Shown here: in pieces, positions 1 through 7,471 of the stretch | Numbering within the stretch: the stretch's first letter is position 1 | Layout of the letters: each line of letters starts with the position of its first letter | Origin: ENR-C20 sp942493145 | Lineage (GTDB): Bacteria; Bacillota; Clostridia; Acetivibrionales; DTU013 | NCBI GenBank assembly: GCA_942493145.1 | Contig: OW818679.1 | Span: 4,030,001 to 4,094,000, forward strand | DNA length: 64,000 nt | Direction: 5' to 3' | Notes under the pieces: model-generated | What the model was told of the DNA's origin: nothing | Database searches by the model: none | Seen by the model: only the letters and a program-made list of their open reading frames with translations | Position numbers and translations under genes: made by a program

Positions 1-909
1 TTCGCCAAAGGCAGGATTATCAAGTCAAAGGGCTGGAAAGCAGTTTACGAAGGACAAAAAGATAAAGATGAAGATTCGGATGAAGAAGAGGATCAGAGTT
101 TGCCTGAGATAAAAAAAGGTGAAAGCTTTAAACTGGATGCTGCTTCTTTATACAATGGTAAGACAAAGCCGCCAGCAAGATATAATGAGGCAACTCTGCT
201 CACTGCTATGGAACATCCCGGAAAGTTCATTGAGAATGATGCCCTGCGGGAAGCGATGGATAAAACCAGCGGCCTTGGTACACCGGCTACCAGAGCAGAT
301 ATTATTGAAAAACTGTTCAATTCTTTTTATACAGAGAGAAGGGGGAAAGAAATATTCCCTACATCCAAAGGCATTCAGTTGATTGATCTTGTACCAACAG
401 ATTTGAAATCTCCTGAACTTACTGCAAAGTGGGAACAGAAACTAACCTTGATTAAAAATGGAAAAGCAAATTCAACTGAGTTTATTAATGAAATGAAGAG
501 TTATGCTACAAAGGTAGTATCAAATGTAATTGCAAGTAATGCAGCTTATAAACACGACAACATGACCAGGGAGAAATGTCCTGAATGTGGTAAGTACATG
601 CTTGATGTAGCGGGAAAAAAGGGTAAAATGTTAGTTTGCGCTGACCGTGAATGTGGTTACCGAAAAGGCGTATCCATGATTTCTAATGCAAGGTGCCCTG
701 AGTGTCATAAAAAGATGGAAATAAAGGGTGAGGGTGAAAATAAGTCTTTCTTTTGTGGATGTGGTTATCGTGAAAAGCTGGATGCTTTTAACAAGCGAAA
801 AGGTGATCAGGTTAATAAAAAAGAAGTGGGACAATTCTTACAGCAGCAGGAAAGTGGAGAGCCGATTAATTCAGCACTGGCAGAAGCGTTGGCAAAGTGG
901 AAGAAGTAG
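1..909 (+). CDS. topB: DNA topoisomerase III, C-terminal part (5' end outside window)
   Basis: A type IA topoisomerase relaxes negatively supercoiled DNA and resolves single-strand links in the cytoplasm. The reading frame is open from base 1, so the window starts inside the gene; the TTG near base 100 is internal, not a start. What remains is the end of the central domain, with the family segment around SGLGTPATRADIIEKL, followed by two zinc-ribbon-like units: CPEC...C(x4)C around residues 195-222 of the visible part and CPEC...CGC just after. The catalytic tyrosine lies upstream and cannot be checked. Length and C-terminal zinc units fit the TopB/TopIII group of Firmicutes better than TopA, which is the alternative. 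The stop is three bases before the convergent vapC-like gene. Confidence 0.85.
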   Translation, partial: FAKGRIIKSKGWKAVYEGQKDKDEDSDEEEDQSLPEIKKGESFKLDAASLYNGKTKPPARYNEATLLTAMEHPGKFIENDALREAMDKTSGLGTPATRADIIEKLFNSFYTERRGKEIFPTSKGIQLIDLVPTDLKSPELTAKWEQKLTLIKNGKANSTEFINEMKSYATKVVSNVIASNAAYKHDNMTREKCPECGKYMLDVAGKKGKMLVCADRECGYRKGVSMISNARCPECHKKMEIKGEGENKSFFCGCGYREKLDAFNKRKGDQVNKKEVGQFLQQQESGEPINSALAEALAKWKK

Positions 910-912
910 GAC

Positions 913-1296
913 TTAATATGGTGTGATTATTTCTATATCTTTCATTGGAAAGTGTTTTGTGTTCAATGTATAAACAGGGATGCCGTTTGTTTTGGCAGTA
1001 GCTGCAACAATGGCATCTCCTGTAGTCAGGCCGTGACTTTTCATAAATCTGTTCATATAAATTCCAGCAGCATTCGCCACTGCCGCATCCACAGTTATTT
1101 CCCGAAACAACCTGAGCAATGAATCCATTTTTTCTTCCTCTCCGGGACGTATTCCAGCCAGAAGTTCTATTCGCGTTATTATTGAACACACCAGCCTTTT
1201 TTCATCTTTGATCAGAGAGGTAAGGAACTGTGTAGAAGTGCTTTTGCCTCGCAAATGGTCTATCAAAATATTGGTGTCGATCAGAACAGAAGACAC
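913..1296 (-). CDS. vapC: PIN-domain ribonuclease toxin (VapC-like)
   Basis: VapC toxins are Mg2+-dependent endoribonucleases that cleave tRNA or rRNA and are held inactive by their antitoxin. This 127-residue protein has the PIN hallmarks: IDTNILIDHL at residues 6-15 (Asp7), RIELLAG with Glu44, and TTGDAIVAATA with Asp94. The fourth acidic position near LNTKHF carries Asn, as in many active VapCs. The start is GTG at 1296, and its G is also the last base of the antitoxin stop TAG, so the two are translationally coupled. The antitoxin gene precedes it, the usual VapBC order. Cellular target unknown. Confidence 0.88.
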   Translation of the reverse strand: MSSVLIDTNILIDHLRGKSTSTQFLTSLIKDEKRLVCSIITRIELLAGIRPGEEEKMDSLLRLFREITVDAAVANAAGIYMNRFMKSHGLTTGDAIVAATAKTNGIPVYTLNTKHFPMKDIEIITPY

Positions 1297-1550
1297 TATT
1301 CGCCCTCCCTTTCTGACGCCCAGCTTTTCCTCATATCTGCAATAAATCCATCAGAGTCCTCAATGTCGGTCCTGTCTTTCCAGATTCCACAGGTGTCTTG
1401 CAGCCTGTCTATATCCGACACCTTTTCCCTGGTTAAGTACTGTCCTACGGCCTCGCGTACAATTTCAGCCATAGGTACACCTTTTTTTCGGGCTACCTTC
1501 ATCAGGGTTTCCTTTTCTTCCTTATCAAAATATATCTGTGTTCTCTCCAT
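1296..1550 (-). CDS. Ribbon-helix-helix antitoxin partner of VapC
   Basis: This 84-residue protein starts with a short beta strand (RTQIYFDKEE) followed by two predicted helices ending in VREAVGQYL, the ribbon-helix-helix layout of CopG/VapB-like antitoxins. The acidic C-terminal half (residues 48-84) is the part expected to bind and neutralise the PIN toxin. Such proteins dimerise and repress their own promoter; an 11-bp perfect inverted repeat sits on the promoter just upstream at 1563-1593. The ribosome site GAGGTGG precedes the ATG at 1550. The family is inferred from pattern, and the exact antitoxin subfamily was not resolved. Confidence 0.82.
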   Translation of the reverse strand: MERTQIYFDKEEKETLMKVARKKGVPMAEIVREAVGQYLTREKVSDIDRLQDTCGIWKDRTDIEDSDGFIADMRKSWASEREGE

Positions 1551-1562
1551 AAAGCCACCTCG

Positions 1563-1609
1563 TCAGATGTATACATGTAAATTATACATCTGATATTATG
1601 TAATAACAA
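1563..1609 (-). promoter_or_regulatory. Promoter and autoregulatory operator of the toxin-antitoxin pair
   Basis: Read on the minus strand, TTGTTA (1609-1604) and TATAAT (1586-1581) are separated by 17 bp. The -10 box overlaps a perfect inverted repeat, TCAGATGTATA (1563-1573) and TATACATCTGA (1583-1593), with a 9-bp spacer. The repeat ends next to the ribosome site of the antitoxin gene. Occupied by a ribbon-helix-helix dimer pair, it would block RNA polymerase, the usual toxin-antitoxin feedback. The boxes and repeat are seen; the binding protein is inferred. Confidence 0.75.
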
Positions 1610-1707
1610 TAACTAGATTTTTATACTGGCATAATGAAAAATAAGCCAATTATGATATAATTGGAATAAGGTTCCCAGTATCTCTAAATAATTTTGGGAG
1701 GTTATGC

Positions 1708-2517
1708 ATGTATTGTGTCAAATGTGGAAAGGAATTATCTGAAACCGTAAGATTCTGCAGCGGTTGCGGTTCATCAACACAGCCCGCCCAACAACCACAG
1801 GCTCAGCAGCAATATCAGGCTCAACAGCAATACCAGGCTCAAGCCTATACCCAACCCCAGCCTCAATCAGGCACCCAACCTCAGCAGCAATATCAACGCA
1901 AACCTGTGCTTCCTCCGGACACCCCATCATACCAAGGCTATAATAACAATGGCATCATCGGATTTTCCCCAAAAATAGGTGACCCCGCTTTTGCAAAATA
2001 TCTGAAAAACTCAAAAAGCTGGTCGATGATACTTGCATTGATACTTGCAGTAATTGCCATCATTGCTTTCCCGATTTACGGCAACGCAAGCGGAGATATC
2101 GATTGGCCGAATTCACTTTTTTATGGCTTGGGCATAGGCGGTATGTTTGTGCTGATAGCACTTGTACAGACCCTCAGGCGCAACTCGGACTCCACCTGGG
2201 ACGGCACGGTCATAGAAAAAAATTCCCGCAGACGGACGGATTATGACAATAACAACGATACCCACAGCCATTATACTGAGTACATAGTAAAAGTGAAACG
2301 TGACAATGGGAAGGTAAAAAAACACAGCTTCAAAAACCTGCCCGGTGTATACAACTATTATAATGAAGGCGACAGGGTGAGGCATCACAAGGGATTCACC
2401 TATTACGAGAAATATGACAAGTCACGGGATTCCCAAATCATGTGTGCAGCCTGTCTGACAATGAATGATATAAGCAAAGACATCTGCCCACGTTGCAAAT
2501 GCCCTTTGTTGAAATGA
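1708..2517 (+). CDS. Zinc-ribbon membrane protein with Gln/Pro-rich linker
   Basis: I do not recognise a named family. The 269-residue protein opens with a zinc ribbon (CVKCGKEL...CSGCGS, residues 3-21). A Gln/Pro/Tyr-rich low-complexity linker follows (about residues 25-70, built from QAQQQYQ-like units). Two hydrophobic segments lie near residues 106-126 and 136-152, then a hydrophilic domain, and a C-terminal CAAC...CPRC zinc ribbon. The layout resembles zinc-ribbon proteins anchored in the clostridial membrane with both ribbons in the cytoplasm. GGGAGG precedes the ATG. The gene stands alone between divergent vapBC and convergent sbcC. Confidence 0.7.
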   Translation: MYCVKCGKELSETVRFCSGCGSSTQPAQQPQAQQQYQAQQQYQAQAYTQPQPQSGTQPQQQYQRKPVLPPDTPSYQGYNNNGIIGFSPKIGDPAFAKYLKNSKSWSMILALILAVIAIIAFPIYGNASGDIDWPNSLFYGLGIGGMFVLIALVQTLRRNSDSTWDGTVIEKNSRRRTDYDNNNDTHSHYTEYIVKVKRDNGKVKKHSFKNLPGVYNYYNEGDRVRHHKGFTYYEKYDKSRDSQIMCAACLTMNDISKDICPRCKCPLLK

Positions 2518-2524
2518 TCAAACC

Positions 2525-5500
2525 TTACATGATTTTTGTTCCATCCCCGCTGTCTTTTTTGAGCTGCACGATGTTTTCCGTCATTGAATCGAAAGAATCA
2601 TCGTGGCTAATTACAAAAAGCTGATCAAAGGTACCCGTAACCTGGGGTATTATTTGAGCCAGGTTGCTTCTGCGTTCTACGTCAAGGTTTGTCGTCGGCT
2701 CGTCGAAAAAGCCGATTCCCGCTCCAGAAAGCTGCCTGAGCATTGCAAGGCGCATTGCAAGGGCAGCAGTCATCTGTTCGCCACCCGAAAGTTGCCTGAA
2801 GCTTCGGTTCCTTTCTCTTCCATTGAATAAATCAACGAGGAACACCTCATAGTCCTCCCTCCATTCAAGGGTCACATTTTCTCTTGATACCTCCCTATAT
2901 ATCCTGTTGGCTTCATTTGCCATATGCTCCCTGTATACTGCAGAAATCCTTTCACCTGCCTTGTTTAGCAAGTTACGGATGAAAACCGTGGTATCCCTGA
3001 TTTTGCTGTATTGATCCAGCTTTTCATTTATCGTATTAATCTCGGTTTTCAACTTATCCATCACAGACAACCTGTTTTTTAGCTCATCAAGGTCGTTACG
3101 ACGCTCCAGAATATCCTTTTCTGCTGACGCATATTCCACAGCCAGCTTTTCCACCAGCTTTTCAGCCTCCAACAGCACGTCTTCGGAGAAATCCTTCTGC
3201 AAAGCATCCAGCTGCTGCTTCATCTGCTCCCGTTCAGCATTTTCCTTCTGAAGGCTCTCATTACCACGGGCAGTTTCATCCATCAGGCGCTGTAACTTCA
3301 TTGCTTCCGTCTGGTGTTTCATATAGGTGTCATATGCAGCCTGATTTGCCGATAGCCCATTTGCAGCATTTAAAAGTTTCCCATCCAACCCCTCAAATAC
3401 CGCAAGCTTTTCAGCAATATCCCGCTTCTTTCCGATGACCTTTTCGAGTGTCAGGTTTGCTTCCCTTATCTTTTCCAGCCTGTCCGCCACTTTTACAGAT
3501 CGGACTGAAAGCTCCTCCTTCTGTCTGCGGCAGTTTTCCATATCCCTCCCGGCCTTTGCTGAAGCCTCCAGTCCTGACCTGTATTTTTCATCTAGAATGT
3601 CTTTCGTTATTTTCTGCATACGATTGAATTCTTCCAGTAGCTTTTCAGACTTCTCTGCAACATTCTCAGCCTGCTCGAGGGCTTCCAAAGCCTTTCTGAA
3701 ATTGCCTGCCGCGGTGGATGCATCATAAGAAACTGTTTTAAAATTTTCAAATGCATCAGATAGCGAAGAATACTGCTCATCTAAAACCTTCGTTTCATCC
3801 GTAAGTACTTTTACCGCCTTCAGCGTATCTCCCGCCTGCTTCATCAATCCGTTCTTCAGCAGTTGGTCAAGGTCATTCCTGAGTTCCAGCATATATGTTG
3901 CTTCAATCTTTTTTTGTATCTTTATATTTTCTTTTTCATTTCCAAGCTGTGCATAATCCTTTTTTAAACCTTCCAGGGCGAAAATTTCATTAGAAAGCTC
4001 TTTCTCCTTCAGTTCCATTTTCGCAAGGCTTTTCAGACTTTCCTCCAACCTGTCGGCAAAGTATTTGTCGAGCCCTTCGTCAACATTCATGCAGCGGGCA
4101 TCAAGGAATGGACATTTCCCACCTTCTGCCCGCACCAGGTTTTCCTTCATGGTATCCATGCCCTGCTTTTCAGCCGCCATTGCCAAACCGACAGACTTCA
4201 GCATCTCTTCAAGTTTCCTTAACTTCTCCGCTCCTTCATTTATTACACTTTCCCTGGAAATAAATTCTGAAGTAGCTTCCATGCTTCTCTCCAGCTCTTC
4301 CCATTTGCCGGCATTAGCCCGGATCTTTGTCGTCAGGCGAATAATGCTGTTTTTCAATACATCCAGATTTGTAATATATTTTTGGAATACATCGAGCCTT
4401 TCCCTTAATTCCGAGGCGGATTTCAGTTTAGAGCTGTATATTTCAAAGTTCCTTTCTGCAGTTGCTGTTTCAACCGAAACCACTTTGCCCGAAGCTTCAA
4501 TATCGGCCTTTTCTGCATCTACCGATTTTCTTTCGGTTTCTATTCGGGCGGTAAATTCGCTTATCCTGCTCTCGTTCTGGGCATATGCTTCCTTCAGAGC
4601 GTCCCTGTCCGTCCTCTGCTTTTCAATATTTTCCTGCTCCTTTTTGAGAGCTGCATATGTATTGTAACCTTCCCTGGAAATCAGGACTGCTTCCTCCGAA
4701 GTTCTGGCATTTTTCAGGTCTTCACCCAGACGGGCCAGCGAATCCCCGATACTCATTATTCGCTCATCCCTGATCTGTATTTCCCTTGATGTCCTGTTAA
4801 TTTCCTTTTCCCTGTTGCGCAATACCCCCCTGGCTTTTTCTGCCTTTTCCCTCCCGGTTTTCCTGTCTTGCAGTTCCTTCTCCATCCGAACGATTAACGG
4901 AGACATCTCATCAGCTTTTTCCCTTACCTGTTCATAGTCCGATATGCCGCCCGTCTTTTCCGCCCGGCTTATCTCCAGAAGCTTCATCAGCTCCTCCAGT
5001 TTCCTGATGGTTTTCAGTATATTGCTGTGGGCCGTCTTATAGGAATCCACCTTGAATACCCTGTTGAACTGTTCCCGTCTTATGGATGGGGTTAAAAGGA
5101 AAGGCGTGGTGAATGACCCCTGGCTGATTCCTATGACATCTTCAAAAAGCTGTGAAATATCCTGATCGGGCTCTATACCAAGAACCTCCTTAAGAAAAGG
5201 GACTATATCGACTACTCCATGAAGATCGATTTCCGACTCTGTTTCAATGTCAAAGACCAGCCACGAGTTCACATTGCCGAATTTTCTTACCAACCTGTAC
5301 AAGCGGTTGTCATTAGCCTCCAGTTCAACGGTTATGGTCCCCGTTTTAGCCCCGTATCTTATGAATTCACCGATATTGTCAGGCTTGCTGTTGAAAACGG
5401 CATATCCTATGCTCTCTATTATTGTGGTTTTCCCTGCGCCATTAACACCTGATATGAAATTGACACCATTATTGAAATGGATGGTCTCATCCAGATAGCT

Positions 5501-5536
5501 CTTTACATTCTGAATCCTGATCTGCCGTATTTTCAT
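2525..5536 (-). CDS. sbcC: Exonuclease subunit SbcC (Rad50-like SMC ATPase)
   Basis: SbcC with SbcD forms an ATP-dependent nuclease that opens hairpins and processes DNA ends. The 1003-residue chain has Walker A GVNGAGKTT near residues 33-41, long coiled coils through the middle, the ABC signature LSGGEQ near residue 914, and Walker B FFDEPTTNLD near 940. At the coiled-coil apex (about residues 475-482) the zinc-hook CxxC is replaced by CPFLDARC, two cysteines six residues apart. Its ATG overlaps the sbcD stop by four bases, so the two are co-translated. It converges on the zinc-ribbon gene with only seven bases between stops. Confidence 0.93.
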   Translation of the reverse strand: MKIRQIRIQNVKSYLDETIHFNNGVNFISGVNGAGKTTIIESIGYAVFNSKPDNIGEFIRYGAKTGTITVELEANDNRLYRLVRKFGNVNSWLVFDIETESEIDLHGVVDIVPFLKEVLGIEPDQDISQLFEDVIGISQGSFTTPFLLTPSIRREQFNRVFKVDSYKTAHSNILKTIRKLEELMKLLEISRAEKTGGISDYEQVREKADEMSPLIVRMEKELQDRKTGREKAEKARGVLRNREKEINRTSREIQIRDERIMSIGDSLARLGEDLKNARTSEEAVLISREGYNTYAALKKEQENIEKQRTDRDALKEAYAQNESRISEFTARIETERKSVDAEKADIEASGKVVSVETATAERNFEIYSSKLKSASELRERLDVFQKYITNLDVLKNSIIRLTTKIRANAGKWEELERSMEATSEFISRESVINEGAEKLRKLEEMLKSVGLAMAAEKQGMDTMKENLVRAEGGKCPFLDARCMNVDEGLDKYFADRLEESLKSLAKMELKEKELSNEIFALEGLKKDYAQLGNEKENIKIQKKIEATYMLELRNDLDQLLKNGLMKQAGDTLKAVKVLTDETKVLDEQYSSLSDAFENFKTVSYDASTAAGNFRKALEALEQAENVAEKSEKLLEEFNRMQKITKDILDEKYRSGLEASAKAGRDMENCRRQKEELSVRSVKVADRLEKIREANLTLEKVIGKKRDIAEKLAVFEGLDGKLLNAANGLSANQAAYDTYMKHQTEAMKLQRLMDETARGNESLQKENAEREQMKQQLDALQKDFSEDVLLEAEKLVEKLAVEYASAEKDILERRNDLDELKNRLSVMDKLKTEINTINEKLDQYSKIRDTTVFIRNLLNKAGERISAVYREHMANEANRIYREVSRENVTLEWREDYEVFLVDLFNGRERNRSFRQLSGGEQMTAALAMRLAMLRQLSGAGIGFFDEPTTNLDVERRSNLAQIIPQVTGTFDQLFVISHDDSFDSMTENIVQLKKDSGDGTKIM

Positions 5537-6819
5537 GACATTTCCTCCTTTGCACAGGATTCAAGTCCCTCAATTGCCTTACCGATCATGTCAATGATCT
5601 CATCCTCATCCACTCCGGAAAGTGAAAGGTTTTTAGCCCTCAGGACAAGATCGGCCATAGTATGGGCTACATCCCTGTACTCCGGCTTTTCTTCCTCTAT
5701 CATTTTCATTATGACATGCCGTTCTACCGATGAACGATCAAACCCGCCATCTTCGGATGCTTCAGCTGTTCTTTCCAGATTGACGTTGTTCAGGACTTCG
5801 ACAGCCAGGCAGTTGAACCGGCTTTTTAAAGTATCGGACATTATTCCCTCTTCTATTGCAAAGGAGTTGAAATCAACTGTCCCAAAGAGATTAACCTGTA
5901 AAATCGGCTGTACCTCACCCAGTCCTCCAAGGATACCCGATGACTCCAGCCTGTCGGTCACGACTCCCAGGGCATGTGCCGGAGTCGGAATGGAGGTGAG
6001 GTCGACATCCAAATACCTCACAGGCCTCCTTCTGCTTTGGATGTAGTCCACCTGCATCTCCCGCCCTTCAACGGTGACATGGTAGAAACCTTTTTCCTGA
6101 TTTCTGCGAACCTCATCAATATGAACACTTTCAGGGGCACCCGGGTTGTAAATCCATTGAGTCTGCTCCTGACGGCTGTGTATATGTCCAAGGGCTATAT
6201 AATCCGCTTTACCCGCAAATGCCTTGAAGCAGTCCCTGCCCACGCCGGCCATATCCTGGCCCATGAGCTTGTCCACCGCTGCATGAAGCATAAGAACGGT
6301 TAATGGCCTTTCTTCGTCAAAGTCGAATTGTATCAATTGTTCTGCAGTCTCTTGAAGCCTTTGAGCGGTAGTTGCTCCAAGATAACCCAGTCCGATGATC
6401 CTCAAGCCGTCTTCTTCAAGAACACAACCCTTTTCCCCATCATATATGCCCAACTTGATTTTCCCCTCATGGAATTCCGGCTTAAGCAGTTTCAGGTATC
6501 CCTGCCGGTTGAGGAAATTCATCCAGGAATCTTCATCAACATAAAATGCCTTATCGTGGTTGCCTTCAATGGCTATTACCATTATCCCTGCCGTCTTCAT
6601 CTTCTCAAGCTGTGCTATTGCCATTCCAAGGGTCTGTGCATTCACATTCCGGTGATGGAAAAGATCTCCGGCCACCAGAATATACCCGGCATGCTTGTCA
6701 ACCGCATATTCGACTATGTGTGAAAAAGCTTCGAAAAAATCCTCGAAACGATTTGGATCGTTGAACTGCTGGCATCCAAGATGTATATCGCCGCAGTGAA
6801 TGAAGCTGTACCTTCTCAT
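5533..6819 (-). CDS. sbcD: Exonuclease subunit SbcD (Mre11-like)
   Basis: This is the Mn2+-dependent nuclease subunit of SbcCD. The 428-residue protein carries the Mre11 phosphoesterase motifs in order: GDIHLG (residues 10-15), GDLFHH (about 51-56), GNHDKAF (about 86-92), an LHAAVD histidine motif and GHIHSR (near 210). A C-terminal region of about 150 residues would contact SbcC. It is the first gene of a two-gene operon whose start lies 391 bases from the divergent symporter operon. Length is slightly above the usual 380-400. Confidence 0.93.
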   Translation of the reverse strand: MRRYSFIHCGDIHLGCQQFNDPNRFEDFFEAFSHIVEYAVDKHAGYILVAGDLFHHRNVNAQTLGMAIAQLEKMKTAGIMVIAIEGNHDKAFYVDEDSWMNFLNRQGYLKLLKPEFHEGKIKLGIYDGEKGCVLEEDGLRIIGLGYLGATTAQRLQETAEQLIQFDFDEERPLTVLMLHAAVDKLMGQDMAGVGRDCFKAFAGKADYIALGHIHSRQEQTQWIYNPGAPESVHIDEVRRNQEKGFYHVTVEGREMQVDYIQSRRRPVRYLDVDLTSIPTPAHALGVVTDRLESSGILGGLGEVQPILQVNLFGTVDFNSFAIEEGIMSDTLKSRFNCLAVEVLNNVNLERTAEASEDGGFDRSSVERHVIMKMIEEEKPEYRDVAHTMADLVLRAKNLSLSGVDEDEIIDMIGKAIEGLESCAKEEMS

Positions 6820-7210
6820 ATGTACCTCCGTCGCACCGGATTTACCACGTGTTTATATCATTATATCATTTCAGGAGTGCTCCCGGGAATGATCCATAAT
6901 GTAACCGGACAGGCAACCCAGGCAGACAACCCCACTATATTTTCTTGACTATCACTAACTAATATATTATATTAGTTATAAATATCTTTTAAAATATCTT
7001 ACTAAAGTATCATACTATCAACATACCATTACCGCAATTTACATATGCTCGCAACTGGTATCTCTTAATATTACTTTATATTTCTTTAGTTAATGACCGT
7101 GAAATAAAATACTCTACATAATTGAATATTCCAAATGTGTAAATTGCGGCAGCGTAGATTTTAAAAGCTTCTGCTTTTTATAAATAAAAATTATTTTGGA
7201 GGGTTAGCCT
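6820..7210. promoter_or_regulatory. 391-base intergenic region between sbcD and the symporter operon
   Basis: There is no plausible gene here. On the plus strand it holds TTGACT (6945-6950), a 17-bp spacer and TATATT (6968-6973). A perfect 23-bp palindrome (6956-6978, 11-bp arms TAACTAATATA around a central T) covers the -10 box. A 12-bp perfect inverted repeat follows (7032-7043 and 7138-7149). If this promoter is used, the symporter mRNA has a leader of about 230 nt. Just before the ribosome site GGAGGG there is an A/T-rich hairpin-like segment, TTTAAAAGC...GCTTTTTATAAA (about 7160-7184). No sbcD promoter stood out. Confidence 0.55.
6945..6978 (+). promoter_or_regulatory. Candidate promoter overlapped by 23-bp palindrome
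   Basis: TTGACT, 17 bp, TATATT matches the housekeeping sigma pattern well. The palindrome TAACTAATATA-T-TATATTAGTTA spans 6956-6978, so a bound dimeric regulator would compete with polymerase. A/T-only composition at its centre makes a chance palindrome more likely than usual, but 11 paired positions are still notable. Confidence 0.55.
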
Positions 7211-7465
7211 ATGAATGACCTGCATTCCGCTACAGACCATCAAAAACTCGACCCAAAGATCTTTCGCCGCAAAGCCGTATTGGGCTTCGGTATGTTTGCC
7301 ATCTTCTTTGTGTACTACATCGGCTGCGCCATCATTCAAACTCCAGGATTCCAGCATATAGCCTCCATTCCATTGGCAGGCATCCCACTGGGTTTTGTTC
7401 TGTCAATGGCGATTTTCCCCATCTCCTGGATACTACTCATAATCTTTTTCATTTTGTGGAGGTAG
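7211..7465 (+). CDS. DUF485 small membrane protein (symporter partner)
   Basis: An 84-residue protein with two hydrophobic segments (about residues 25-45 and 55-82) separated by a short loop, the layout of DUF485/YjcH proteins encoded just before acetate/solute symporters of the ActP type. These small subunits are thought to support the transporter, but their exact role is not settled. GGAGGG precedes the ATG, and the stop is six bases before the symporter start, so the two are co-transcribed and probably co-translated. Confidence 0.8.
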   Translation: MNDLHSATDHQKLDPKIFRRKAVLGFGMFAIFFVYYIGCAIIQTPGFQHIASIPLAGIPLGFVLSMAIFPISWILLIIFFILWR

Positions 7466-7471
7466 AAGAAT

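Noticed and set aside
4065..4667. 200-codon open frame antisense to sbcC
   Set aside because: Shadow of the coiled-coil coding strand: Ser/Phe/Leu-rich product, no ribosome site, fully inside a well supported gene.
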